Counted from the stretch's first letter, positions 8,869 through 16,590 are shown. The stretch is 64,000 bases of DNA from Acidaminobacter sp964416305 (GCA_964416305.1 CAYQDM010000011.1:1-64000); one strand, 5' to 3'. Notes: generated by a model not told the origin, from the sequence alone. Program-made: numbers and translations.

Positions 8869-8938
8869 AAAGAGGAAATTGAGGTCATTCGCAAGGCAGG
8901 GACACCGTCTTTCGAATCCTCGGTCTCCTCTTTTTTTT
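8869..8938 (+). terminator. Terminator after the PanE-like gene
   Basis: The outer stem AAGAGGA/TCCTCTT (about 8870-8876 with 8926-8932) encloses a second stem (ATTCG/CGAAT). A run of eight T follows (8931-8938). Confidence 0.75.
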
Positions 8939-9039
8939 CGCGCGTAACCTGGGTTACTGATTTGGGGTGTCGAGGTATGTTAGGATGTCATTAGTAAATA
9001 CGAGTAAAACAGTAGGATATAAATTGGAGGATGACTTAT

Positions 9040-9675
9040 ATGAGTTTATTTTTAGGAAAAGTACACTTTTGGCTTTACAATAAAATTCTTTGGTTCGAAC
9101 ACCTGGAGGACGCCATTGCTGCTTATGCCGATGGTCGCGGGATCCCCGCCCTGGACTGGAAAAGTGAATTTGAAGCTCAGTACGGCGCTTCTACCGGTGG
9201 CCGTCCTTTGGAAGAGATCATCGATCAAAGCAATATCCACGGATGGCTCCAGGAGCGGATCACCCGTGCAGAATCCAGGCAGGCAGCTTTCCTGACGCGA
9301 TTGACTTCACAGTTTTCTGAAGTGACAGAGGATCTGAAAGCGCTGTTCCATGAGCACGGTCTGACAGCAGGACGCAGCTATGAAGGCAATACGTCCAGTC
9401 CTGAAAGCTTGTTTAACGGCCTCAACGATTATATTCTCGATGGCATGCCTTGTGACCGCGTGAATCAGATCGTTTCCAGTGAGCCGGACAAGTTTGTCTG
9501 GAAAATGATGCAGTGCGTCCACAAGCCGGTTTGGGATGCCGTAGGCGGCGATGTGGAACTCTTCTATACACTCCGCCACGAGTGGATCAAAGGCTTTGTC
9601 TCCGGTGCCTCGGATCAATATGAATTTGCCACAGGCGCTGATCAATTGAGATGGATTGAAAGGAAGAGTGCCTAA
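9040..9675 (+). CDS. Conserved unknown protein encoded with hemerythrin-like protein
   Basis: A 211-aa soluble protein of no family I can name. It opens MSLFLGKVHFWLYNKILWFEH and is rich in helix. Features that look functional are an early FWLYNK...WFEHLEDAI block, DNIHGWLQ-like IDQSNIHGWLQ (about 69-78), DGMPCDRVN (about 137-145), MQCVHKPVWDAVGGD (about 162-176) and LRHEWIKGF. The Cys, His and Trp residues in the last blocks are candidates for metal or cofactor contact. The ATG at 9040 is chosen because GGAGG lies 9 bp upstream. It ends 1 bp before the hemerythrin-like gene, so the two are co-transcribed. Confidence 0.75.
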   Translation: MSLFLGKVHFWLYNKILWFEHLEDAIAAYADGRGIPALDWKSEFEAQYGASTGGRPLEEIIDQSNIHGWLQERITRAESRQAAFLTRLTSQFSEVTEDLKALFHEHGLTAGRSYEGNTSSPESLFNGLNDYILDGMPCDRVNQIVSSEPDKFVWKMMQCVHKPVWDAVGGDVELFYTLRHEWIKGFVSGASDQYEFATGADQLRWIERKSA

Positions 9676-9676
9676 C

Positions 9677-10231
9677 ATGATGCCTTCTGTACAACTGATG
9701 AATGAAGAACACCGCTATATTAAAAGAATGCTGGGCGTCATGCGGGGATACTGCCAGAAGGTCCTCAGAGGCGAAGAGGTGGCGCTTGACGATTTTCACA
9801 GCATGATTGACTTCGTGCGCAATTACGCGGACAAGCATCACCACGGCAAAGAAGAGGACATCTTTTTTGGCTATATGATAGAGGAGCTTGGAGTGCTTGC
9901 TGAGAAACTGGTCAAGATGGGCATGCTGGTAGAGCATGATCTCGGGAGACTTTTGATTGCAGACATGGAAGCGGCGCTGAAAAAAGCTGAGGCCGGTGAC
10001 GAGGATGCCAAGCTGGATCTGATTTCCAACGCAATGGGCTATACCTATCTGCTGCATCGCCACATCGATAAAGAAGATGGTGTAGTCTTTACTTTTGCTG
10101 ACCGCGAATTGTCTTCTGAAGCGAAAGAAGCCATTGAAGCTCGGTATGACGCCTATGAAGCCACAGAGGAGGCTGCTGCATCACGCAAACACTATGTGGC
10201 GCTCCTTGAAGACCTGGAGGCAAAGCTCTAG
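9677..10231 (+). CDS. Hemerythrin-like HHE domain protein
   Basis: A 184-aa hemerythrin/HHE-domain protein: helical bundle with di-iron ligand pattern NEEHRYIKRML (helix 1), YADKHHHGKEEDIFF (helix 2), VEHDLGR (helix 3) and LHRHIDKEDGVVF (helix 4). Such proteins bind O2, NO or iron, or act as sensors and repair proteins in anaerobes. The start is ATG 9677 (ATG 9680 also possible) with an AGGAAGAG site. It forms a two-gene unit with the 211-aa unknown gene and faces a Crp/Fnr-type regulator gene across a shared terminator. Confidence 0.88.
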   Translation: MMPSVQLMNEEHRYIKRMLGVMRGYCQKVLRGEEVALDDFHSMIDFVRNYADKHHHGKEEDIFFGYMIEELGVLAEKLVKMGMLVEHDLGRLLIADMEAALKKAEAGDEDAKLDLISNAMGYTYLLHRHIDKEDGVVFTFADRELSSEAKEAIEARYDAYEATEEAAASRKHYVALLEDLEAKL

Positions 10232-10268
10232 ATTGACCATCTCAAAGTAAATATTGAGAAATTGACCT

Positions 10269-10320
10269 AAAAAGCCTGTGTCCCACTCTGATTCGACATC
10301 AGATGGGAAACAGGCTTTTA
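10269..10320. terminator. Bidirectional terminator (hemerythrin / Crp-Fnr genes)
   Basis: The stem AAAAGCCTGTGTCCCA/TGGGAAACAGGCTTTT lies between convergent genes, with A and T runs on both sides. Confidence 0.8.
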
Positions 10321-10383
10321 ATTATTGGTTCACAAGAAGATGATGCCGATGTTTGGGGACCCTTATTGACTTTAAGCCGTTGG

Positions 10384-11040
10384 CTATGGCTTTAACAGGG
10401 TGATGCTGGACCGGTCGTAGTCGATCAGGCCGTCGCTTTTCATTTGCCTAAGTGCTCTGGACAGCGAGGTTCTGGAGATATCCAAATATTCAGCAAGGGC
10501 TTTTTTGGAGAGAGTCATATGAAGGCGTGTCTGACCATTCTGAAGGTTTTGTCTGAGATAGATCAGCACCTTGTCTTCGATACTTCTTCCGGTTAAATAA
10601 TCTATGCCCTGTGACAGCGCGAAGGATTTGATGGAGATCGCCTTCAGGAGTGACAGCAACACCGCCCGGTCAGCCATAGCCAGCCGGATCAGGGATTCAG
10701 GATCAATTCGCAGCAGCTTTGAAGGCTTTAGGGCAGTCACGCCAAAGGGGAAAACTTTCAACCCTGAAAAAATCAGATTTGCACCGAATACATCACCTGT
10801 TTCAAATTGACTGATTCTGGTCAAGCGACCTTCTTCATCCATCTTTTCAACCGCGATCTGGCCTTCCACAACCACGTCGACCGCGGTGCAGGGATCGCCG
10901 GCGAGATAGACAAGTGCGTTTTCATCAACTCTTACATATCTGGCAGTGCCGGTGCTGATCCAGTCGGTTAAAACCACTTCAGGCAGGACTTGAAGTAAAG
11001 TTAGAGGTGTGTTTGTAATGGAAGATTTTGTATTTGGCAT
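10384..11040 (-). CDS. Crp/Fnr-family transcription regulator
   Basis: A 218-aa regulator with an N-terminal cyclic-nucleotide-binding-like beta barrel (about 20-130: VVVEGQIAVEKMDEEG, FETGDVFGANLIF) and a C-terminal winged helix (about 150-218: LHMTLSKKALAEYLDISRTS then LSRALRQM). It lacks the four-Cys set of FNR and a clear cAMP pocket, so the signal is unknown. Related regulators in anaerobes respond to oxidative or nitrosative stress. It is divergent from namA and convergent with the hemerythrin gene, either of which could be a target. Confidence 0.9.
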   Translation of the reverse strand: MPNTKSSITNTPLTLLQVLPEVVLTDWISTGTARYVRVDENALVYLAGDPCTAVDVVVEGQIAVEKMDEEGRLTRISQFETGDVFGANLIFSGLKVFPFGVTALKPSKLLRIDPESLIRLAMADRAVLLSLLKAISIKSFALSQGIDYLTGRSIEDKVLIYLRQNLQNGQTRLHMTLSKKALAEYLDISRTSLSRALRQMKSDGLIDYDRSSITLLKP

Positions 11041-11346
11041 AAGAAAAGCACCTCGCAGAAATAAAGATTAAAGTGTTGCTGTTTAGCTGGATTATACCAC
11101 AGTTATGGAACCAAGTGGATGATATAAAGTCTCTAAGAAGGGAGGGGTACTGAGGGAAGCTAACTGGAGACAGATAAACGCATTGTTTAGTCGGAGAACA
11201 GATAAACCCCCTACCCCTCCCGGGGGAATTATTTTTTCCGTTTGACGAAAATGATCTGTTCATTTATGGCGAAATAAGGCATAATTAAATGAGAATATAT
11301 CTCAAAAGAAATTGAGGAAATAGATCTGCTGTCAGGAGGAACTGCT
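11041..11346. other. Divergent intergenic region with operator-like repeats (crp/fnr - namA)
   Basis: A 306-bp gap without a gene. It contains a perfect 10-bp inverted repeat GGGAGGGGTA (11140-11149) / TACCCCTCCC (11212-11221). Between the arms are two near-identical direct copies of GGAGACAGATAAAC (11166-11179 and about 11193-11207). A TTGACG -35-like hexamer is at 11242-11247. It is a good candidate control region for the divergent Crp/Fnr and namA genes. Confidence 0.45.
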
Positions 11347-12375
11347 ATGGGAAGATTATTCAAACCCTTTGAACTTAAATCTCTCCAGTTAAAAAATAGA
11401 ATCGTCATGCCGCCTATGTGCATGTATAGTGCACATAATGGCATCGCAAACACATTTCATGAAACGCACTACACTACCAGAGCTATGGGCGGTGCGGGTT
11501 TGATCATTGTCGAGGCTACCGGCGTGCTTCCCCGGGGAAGAATTTCAGATCACTGCCTGGGACTTTGGAATGATGAACAAGGAGATGCTTTGGCAAAAGT
11601 GGTGGAACGCGTCCACGCTGCAGGCGCTAAAATTGGAATTCAGCTCATTCATGCGGGGCGCAAGTCGACCGTCACGGGCGGCCCGCTTCACGCGCCGTCA
11701 TCGGTGCGTTTCAGTGAGGAATATCCCGTCCCTGATACCATGACTCAGGCAGACATCGACGAGGTCGTCGAGGCATACAGTCAAGCCGCTTTGCGTGCGC
11801 TTAAGGCAGGCTTTGACATCGTTGAGATCCACGGGGCTCACGGATATTTGATCAACCAATTCCTCTCGCCGCTGACGAATTTCAGGTTGGATCACTATGG
11901 TGGAAGTGAAGAGAATCGGTTCAGACTTCTGACTGAAGTGGTCAGGTCGGTGCGGATGGTTTGGCCGGAGGACATGCCTTTAAGTGTCCGTATCTCCGCA
12001 GAAGAATATTCGGAAGACGGCTTGCACGCTGAGGATCTTGCCCGTGGAATCGTGGACGCCAAACTTCAGGATTTGGGCGTGGATCTGCTGCACGTCAGCT
12101 CCGGCGGCGTCATTTCTGTACCGGTGCGGGATTTTCCGGGCTACCAGCTTGAATTTGCCCGGACGATTGGAACAATGACTGGGCTGCCAGTCATCACTGG
12201 CGGACGTATGACCGATCCAATCCATGCAGAGGATGTTCTGGCTTTGCCGGGGATTGATCTTGTCTTTTTGGGCAGAGAGCTGCTGCGGAACCCTTATTGG
12301 CCTTTGGCAGCGGCGCGAAATCTTAAAGAAGAGATCATCTGGCCCAAGCAGTATGAACGTGCAAAATATCGATAG
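11347..12375 (+). CDS. namA: NADPH dehydrogenase / Old Yellow Enzyme (YqjM-like)
   Basis: A 342-aa FMN-dependent ene-reductase of the YqjM/NamA branch of Old Yellow Enzymes, reducing activated C=C bonds such as enones and maleimides. Family points: RIVMPPMCMYSA with the redox-modulating Cys25, QLIHAGRK, the His pair in HGAHGYLINQFLSPLTN, GGSEENR, and the FMN-phosphate region TGGRMTDP / LGRELLRNPYW. The ATG at 11347 follows CAGGAGGAACTGCT. The ccdA gene starts 12 bp later, suggesting an operon with the thiol-redox pair. Confidence 0.93.
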   Translation: MGRLFKPFELKSLQLKNRIVMPPMCMYSAHNGIANTFHETHYTTRAMGGAGLIIVEATGVLPRGRISDHCLGLWNDEQGDALAKVVERVHAAGAKIGIQLIHAGRKSTVTGGPLHAPSSVRFSEEYPVPDTMTQADIDEVVEAYSQAALRALKAGFDIVEIHGAHGYLINQFLSPLTNFRLDHYGGSEENRFRLLTEVVRSVRMVWPEDMPLSVRISAEEYSEDGLHAEDLARGIVDAKLQDLGVDLLHVSSGGVISVPVRDFPGYQLEFARTIGTMTGLPVITGGRMTDPIHAEDVLALPGIDLVFLGRELLRNPYWPLAAARNLKEEIIWPKQYERAKYR

Positions 12376-12386
12376 GGGGTGCAGGT

Positions 12387-13088
12387 GTGATTAATCTGGC
12401 TCAGGATGTGTCCTATGGTGTGGCGTTTATTGCAGGCCTTCTGTCCTTTTTTTCGCCATGTATTATTCCAATGATTCCAGCCTATCTGATGTATATAACC
12501 GGCAGCCAGCTCGACGGAGGGAATCAGGCAACAAGACGTCATGCTTTTTTAAAAACCCTGGTTTTCGTGGCGGGATTTACTTTGGTCTTCTTAATCATGG
12601 GAACCGGTGCGAGTTTTCTGGGAACCTTTTTCGCGAGAAACCGCATATGGATCCAGAGAATCAGCGGGCTGATCATTATTCTTTTCGGCTTGAACCTCGT
12701 TGGAATACTAAAATTCTCCGGACTGGCCAAGGTCACAAGGCTCAGGACGCGTGCCAAAGAGAATTCCTACTCAGGGGCATTCGTCTTGGGTCTGGCCTTT
12801 GCGGCCGGCTGGACGCCCTGTTTTGGGCCTGTTCTCGCCTCCATTCTGTTGTACGCTGGCGCCAGCGGAACAGTCGCGAAGGGGTTTATGCTGCTCCTGG
12901 TTTATTCCCTGGGAATGGCGATTCCGTTTCTGGTCTCCGCCATATTTCTTACTGAGATCAGCGCTTGGATTTCGAAGTTTGAGAAAGGCGCAGAAAAAAT
13001 TACGAAGATCGCAGGCATCATACTAATACTCTTTGGTATTTTGGTCGCGACGGGCTACATTGTCAAAATTGGAGGCCTGCTGGTTTAA
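12387..13088 (+). CDS. ccdA: CcdA/DsbD-like membrane thiol-electron transporter
   Basis: A 233-aa six-helix membrane protein of the CcdA family that carries reducing equivalents from cytoplasmic thioredoxin to extracellular thiol proteins. The two conserved Cys are in FFSPCIIP (about residue 25) and GWTPCFGP (about residue 147). It starts with GTG at 12387. It is followed 41 bp later by a TlpA/ResA-like lipoprotein, its likely partner. With no cytochrome c gene in the window, a role in reducing or repairing surface proteins is as likely as cytochrome maturation. Confidence 0.9.
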   Translation: MINLAQDVSYGVAFIAGLLSFFSPCIIPMIPAYLMYITGSQLDGGNQATRRHAFLKTLVFVAGFTLVFLIMGTGASFLGTFFARNRIWIQRISGLIIILFGLNLVGILKFSGLAKVTRLRTRAKENSYSGAFVLGLAFAAGWTPCFGPVLASILLYAGASGTVAKGFMLLLVYSLGMAIPFLVSAIFLTEISAWISKFEKGAEKITKIAGIILILFGILVATGYIVKIGGLLV

Positions 13089-13128
13089 TTTAATAGAATT
13101 AATGGCAAGTAAACGAGGAGGAATTTTT

Positions 13129-13737
13129 GTGAATACGAGATTGAAAAATTTGCGGCGGCCGGGCTCACTAGTTTTTCTGAGCCTTATACTAGTTCTGGTT
13201 CTGGCATTTACGGGATGCGCACCTCAGGATGAACCTGCAGAGACTCCGGAATCAATTGAAAGTAATGGACAAGCTGATCCTGCTGAATCATCAGAATCGG
13301 TAGAAGATCCGTATAACAAAGTAATCCCTTTTGAGCTTCCTGATTTGGACGGGAATATGGTGTCTATAGCAGACTTTGAAGGAAAGTTTGTCCTGATCAA
13401 TTTTTGGGCGACTTGGTGCACTTACTGTGATCAGGAGATGCCTGACCTTCAGGCCCTGCAGGACAAATACGGAGATGATCTCGTCGTCCTGCTCGTGAAT
13501 GTGCAGGAGAATGAAGAAGAAATTAGAACTTATCTGGAAAAGAATAATCTTACTATGTTGACGGTGCTGGATAAAAAAGGTGAAACAGCGGGGATGTACA
13601 ACGTAACTGGTATGCCGTCTTCCTACTTTGTGACACCAGATCAGAGGGTTATTGGCTATGTGGCCGGTATGATGACTTATGAGACCATGGAGCAATCTCT
13701 CGATTATGTCAGAGAACAATATGAATCCACAAAATAG
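13129..13737 (+). CDS. TlpA/ResA-like thioredoxin-fold lipoprotein
   Basis: A 202-aa exported thiol-disulfide protein. The N-terminal signal ends in the lipobox FTGC (Cys30). A Glu/Ser-rich linker (31-62) leads to a thioredoxin fold with catalytic W-CTYC (Cys97, Cys100) and the cis-Pro in TGMPSSYF. The start is GTG 13129, with GAGGAGG 8 bp upstream; the longer frame from 13033 runs into ccdA and lacks a site. It acts outside the membrane and probably receives electrons from the adjacent CcdA. Confidence 0.9.
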   Translation: MNTRLKNLRRPGSLVFLSLILVLVLAFTGCAPQDEPAETPESIESNGQADPAESSESVEDPYNKVIPFELPDLDGNMVSIADFEGKFVLINFWATWCTYCDQEMPDLQALQDKYGDDLVVLLVNVQENEEEIRTYLEKNNLTMLTVLDKKGETAGMYNVTGMPSSYFVTPDQRVIGYVAGMMTYETMEQSLDYVREQYESTK

Positions 13738-13753
13738 TGGACAAATCAAACCG

Positions 13754-13800
13754 GAAAGTGCAGGGGTGCATTAAAATGCAACTCTGCACTTTTTTATTTT
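13754..13800 (+). terminator. Terminator of the namA-ccdA-tlpA unit
   Basis: The stem AAGTGCAG / CTGCACTT has inner TGCA pairs, and T6 follows (about 13791-13796). Confidence 0.85.
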
Positions 13801-14082
13801 CTTTTTGAACGAAAAAAGAAGGCGATAATGCAAGTTTGAATTTGTTTTGGTTCAAAATTAAAAAGTTACAAAAGGATTTCGAGTATCGAAATAGCTTATA
13901 ACATCCCGGAAAAGTGCTTAAGAAAAATTTAATATTTGGCCAAAATAAAGGTGTTTAGGGCCAAAAGTTATCTGGGTATAAGGAATTCAAATGCAGAAGT
14001 GCAGAGGGACACAGCGATTTTTAGAAGAGAATGGAAACAAAGAAATTACAAACGTGAATCAAAAAATGCGAATGACTGAATA
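13801..14082. other. AT-rich intergenic stretch, no gene seen
   Basis: I see no open frame with a ribosome site here. There is a perfect inverted repeat TTTTGAAC/GTTCAAAA near its left end. GGCCAAAA occurs at 13938-13945 and 13959-13966, with a third copy at 14130-14137 in the following leader. These could be regulator sites for the downstream promoter. Confidence 0.3.
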
Positions 14083-14112
14083 TTGACAACCAAAATGAAA
14101 CCGTGATAAAAT
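14083..14112 (+). promoter_or_regulatory. Sigma-A-type promoter of the GNAT-like gene
   Basis: TTGACA at 14083-14088, an 18-bp spacer, and TAAAAT at 14107-14112. It would start a leader of about 140 nt. Confidence 0.65.
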
Positions 14113-14129
14113 CCATTAAACCCTACTCC

Positions 14130-14186
14130 GGCCAAAATGCGACCTTCGCTTAATCTCGCTGAAGATGCATCTCATGGCTGGTTTTT
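14130..14186 (+). promoter_or_regulatory. Hairpin followed by T run in the leader (possible attenuator)
   Basis: Nested pairs GCCA/TGGC, ATGC/GCAT and CTTC/GAAG fold 14131-14178 into one irregular hairpin, followed by TTTTT at 14182-14186. It lies just after the promoter and well before the gene, as an attenuator would. Confidence 0.45.
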
Positions 14187-14259
14187 CATCAGAAGGGACA
14201 ATGGGACATCAATAATGAAATATGAGATTTTTTTAAACCAATAAAGGATGGTGACAATC

Positions 14260-15030
14260 GTGAAGTTGATCGATTTCGGAAAGCTCGTTTCAAGAGCAGA
14301 GGGACAGAAAAAGGAAAAAGAATATCAGATGCTGATGCTGGATGACTCGAAACTGGACGACGTCATGAAGCTTCAGGATCTGATCTACTCAAATCTTCGT
14401 GATAAGGATATTTTCGCTACAGATACCAAAGAAGACTACCTCAAGGATATGAAGCAAGGCGGATTCGTACTGGGCGTCTACGTTGACAATGAACTGATCT
14501 CCTACCGCTATGTCAGTTTCCCGGGCTTAAGTGAGAAGAACCTTGGGCTGGATCTTGGGATGCCGCCTGAAGCTTTGATGCACTCCGCCAATCTGGAAAC
14601 GACAGTCGTTCATCCTGATTTCCGAGGCAATAAACTTCAAAAGCTGACACTCGACTTCGCGGTTGAGCTTATTAAAGAAAAAGGTTACTATCATTTGTTT
14701 TCAACAGTTTCTCCTAAAAACATCTTCAGCCTTGCCAATGTCATGTCCGCGGAACTAAAAGTCAAAGGCCTCAAAAAGAAGTATGGGCAAATGCCGGACA
14801 ATAGCGACGGCAAATGGAGATTCATACTTCATCGGGACCTGCAGGAAGAAGTATGTGCTGAATACAGCAATCTGATCTCCCTCAGCCTGACGGATTTCCA
14901 TTCGCAGGTAAAAGCGCTTAAAGGCGGATACATTGGCCATGAGGTCGACAAAACGGATCAAAAGATCGTCTATGCGGAGAACAACAGCTGCAGTTTAATA
15001 CTGCCAAACGAAGGCTTTTCTTTAATTTAG
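14260..15030 (+). CDS. GNAT-like acetyltransferase, substrate unknown
   Basis: A 256-aa protein with a central GNAT-type fold: FVLGVYVDNELISYRYV (beta strands), then LETTVVHPDFRGNKLQKL, which matches the acetyl-CoA-binding motif A (V-x-P-x-x-R/Q-G-x-G/K), and a following helix ending in YYHLFSTVSPKN. The flanks (N-terminal 30 and C-terminal 70 residues) are unfamiliar. The start is taken as GTG 14260, since AAAGGATGGTGA is suitably spaced for it but too close to the ATG at 14248. It is a single-gene unit with its own promoter, leader hairpin and terminator. Confidence 0.7.
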   Translation: MKLIDFGKLVSRAEGQKKEKEYQMLMLDDSKLDDVMKLQDLIYSNLRDKDIFATDTKEDYLKDMKQGGFVLGVYVDNELISYRYVSFPGLSEKNLGLDLGMPPEALMHSANLETTVVHPDFRGNKLQKLTLDFAVELIKEKGYYHLFSTVSPKNIFSLANVMSAELKVKGLKKKYGQMPDNSDGKWRFILHRDLQEEVCAEYSNLISLSLTDFHSQVKALKGGYIGHEVDKTDQKIVYAENNSCSLILPNEGFSLI

Positions 15031-15051
15031 AGAATGTGATAGTGAATCCTT

Positions 15052-15112
15052 AAGAGGAAACTGGTGCGCTGGAAGTCTGGTTCAGACTTATCGGACGCCA
15101 GCTTCCTTTTTT
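15052..15112 (+). terminator. Terminator after the GNAT-like gene
   Basis: A long imperfect stem (AGGAA...CTGGTGCG with CGCCAG...TTCCT) contains an inner AGTCTG/CAGACT hairpin. T6 follows. Confidence 0.85.
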
Positions 15113-15160
15113 CGTGTTTGCGTGCCGGGGCTTAGTTCATGACTGCGTCAGGTGTTCGGA

Positions 15161-15239
15161 AAGCGGATCCAAAGGTCGGGTGGCCTGCACTCTGTGCCTG
15201 TCTTTGGGCTGCGGTGTAAAGGATGGGTCAAAACCGCTT
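15161..15239 (+). ncRNA. Candidate structured RNA element, class unknown
   Basis: Nested perfect pairs: AAGCGG (15161-15166) with CCGCTT (15234-15239), CCAAAG (15169-15174) with CTTTGG (15202-15207), and GCAC (15187-15190) with GTGC (15194-15197). A small TGAC-TGC-GTCA hairpin lies just upstream and a T8 run follows at about 15263-15270. It matches no riboswitch or ncRNA class I know. No clear promoter is visible and its strand is uncertain. Confidence 0.3.
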
Positions 15240-15387
15240 GGGAGCGTGGATTGAATGCATTTTTTTTATGATTTTTTTGTGAAATCCATTGGAAATTTCT
15301 TGCCCTGCAGAAGGCTTAAAAAGTCATTCGTCGCATCAAACGCTGTAATTGATGTAAAAATATGGGTATTTCGTTTCTAAAAAGCCG

Positions 15388-15415
15388 TTGACATACTGTG
15401 CACGTTGTGTATATT
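15388..15415 (+). promoter_or_regulatory. Strong promoter upstream of the spe operon
   Basis: TTGACA at 15388-15393, a 16-bp spacer, and TATATT at 15410-15415. It lies about 325 bp before the speE start, giving a long leader. A TTTAGTATTAGTAAAC element overlaps the -10 box. Confidence 0.7.
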
Positions 15416-15741
15416 TAGTATTAGTAAACTATAAGGTTAATAGTTCTAATCAAAACAAATTGACCTAGTAAACGTTGCTTTGAAGTTTACTCATACTAAA
15501 CAAATCGATAAGAACTTCGCGTTCTAAAGGGCTTGGCAATTTTGAGGAAATCTCAAAATGCTTGAAAAAGCTCATTTTTTATGCCGTTATTTCACTGAAT
15601 ATTTTTAGGAATGCTCTTTTTTTCAATAATTCACCGTTAGCGGTCGACAATCCTTTTAAAAAGTCGAGCTGTGGGTAATTACTTATAGAATAACTAATTG
15701 GGCAAATTTCAACCAAGTGGCATCCCACAAGGAGGTTCTCC
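15416..15741 (+). promoter_or_regulatory. Long structured leader of the speE-speB-speA operon
   Basis: About 320 nt with successive hairpins: AACTAT/ATAGTT (15427-15445), AGTAAAC/GTTTACT (15467-15491), AGAAC/GTTCT (15511-15525), ATTTTGAG/CTCAAAAT (15539-15559) and GCTT-GAAA-AAGC (15560-15571), then a T6 run (15575-15580) that looks like an early terminator. The arm at 15485-15500 (reverse of TTTAGTATGAGTAAAC) can also pair with 15414-15429, giving alternative folds or paired operator sites. CTGTGGG (about 15669-15675) can pair with CCCACAAG next to the speE ribosome site. No known riboswitch class was recognised. Confidence 0.5.
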
Positions 15742-16587
15742 ATGGAACTTTGGTTTACTGAGGAACATACGCCTAACGTCAGGTTCAGCCTTAAAGTCCA
15801 GGCACATTTATTTTCGGGTGAGAGTGAACATCAGAAAGTGGATGTCATCGACACCATAGAATTTGGAAAGACACTGCTGCTGGACGGTTTGATCATGTGC
15901 AGCGAAAAAGAGGAGCACACTTACCATGAAATGATGGTCCATGTGCCTATGACAGTATTTCCGGACGCGAAACGGGTTTTAGTCATAGGTGGCGGTGACG
16001 GCGGTACCGTAAGGGAGCTTACCCGTTATAAAACCATCGAAAAAATAGATATGGTTGAAATTGACGAGCTCGTCGTTGAGGTTTCAAGAAAGTATTTGCC
16101 GACTATGTCCTGTGCACTGGACGATCCGCGCGTCACTTTATACTTTAGAGATGGCATTGAATTTGTGAAAGAAAAGGAAGCGGCCTATGACCTCATATTG
16201 GTCGACTCCACCGATCCCATCGGTCCGGGAGAGGGTCTTTTTACAAAGGCGTTTTATACCGATTGTTATAAAGCACTCACTGAGCATGGCATCCTGATCA
16301 ATCAGAACGAAAGTCCTTTCTATGAAATCTACCGGCAAAACATGATGAAAGCCGCGGAAAAGACTCGGGAAATCTTTGACCTTTCCAGAGTCTATACGTT
16401 CTATATCGGCATTTATCCATCGTCGCTCTGGTCCTTCGGATTTTCTTCAAAAGGGCTGGATCCGGTGCTGGATATGAAGCCGGACAGATTTAAAGCGCTA
16501 AATCTGGACATGCATTACTATAATACGGAACTGCATGCAGGCGCGTTTATGCTGCCCACTTACGTAAAAAAACTTTTAGAGGAGTAA
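15742..16587 (+). CDS. speE: Spermidine synthase
   Basis: A 281-aa polyamine aminopropyltransferase that moves aminopropyl from decarboxylated SAM to putrescine. Motifs: LLLDGLIMCSEKEEHTYHEM, the Rossmann loop VLVIGGGDGGTVREL (about 82-96), the acidic VEIDELVVEVSRKYLP, DGIEFV and the catalytic DSTDPIGPGEGLF loop. The ATG at 15742 follows AAGGAGG. It is first in the operon, 3 bp before speB. No speD (SAM decarboxylase) is present in the window. Confidence 0.96.
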   Translation: MELWFTEEHTPNVRFSLKVQAHLFSGESEHQKVDVIDTIEFGKTLLLDGLIMCSEKEEHTYHEMMVHVPMTVFPDAKRVLVIGGGDGGTVRELTRYKTIEKIDMVEIDELVVEVSRKYLPTMSCALDDPRVTLYFRDGIEFVKEKEAAYDLILVDSTDPIGPGEGLFTKAFYTDCYKALTEHGILINQNESPFYEIYRQNMMKAAEKTREIFDLSRVYTFYIGIYPSSLWSFGFSSKGLDPVLDMKPDRFKALNLDMHYYNTELHAGAFMLPTYVKKLLEE

Positions 16588-16590
16588 GAG

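Noticed and set aside
15416..15741. Known riboswitch (guanidine, SAM, T-box) upstream of speE
   Set aside because: None of the conserved cores of these classes was found; only unnamed hairpins are supported.
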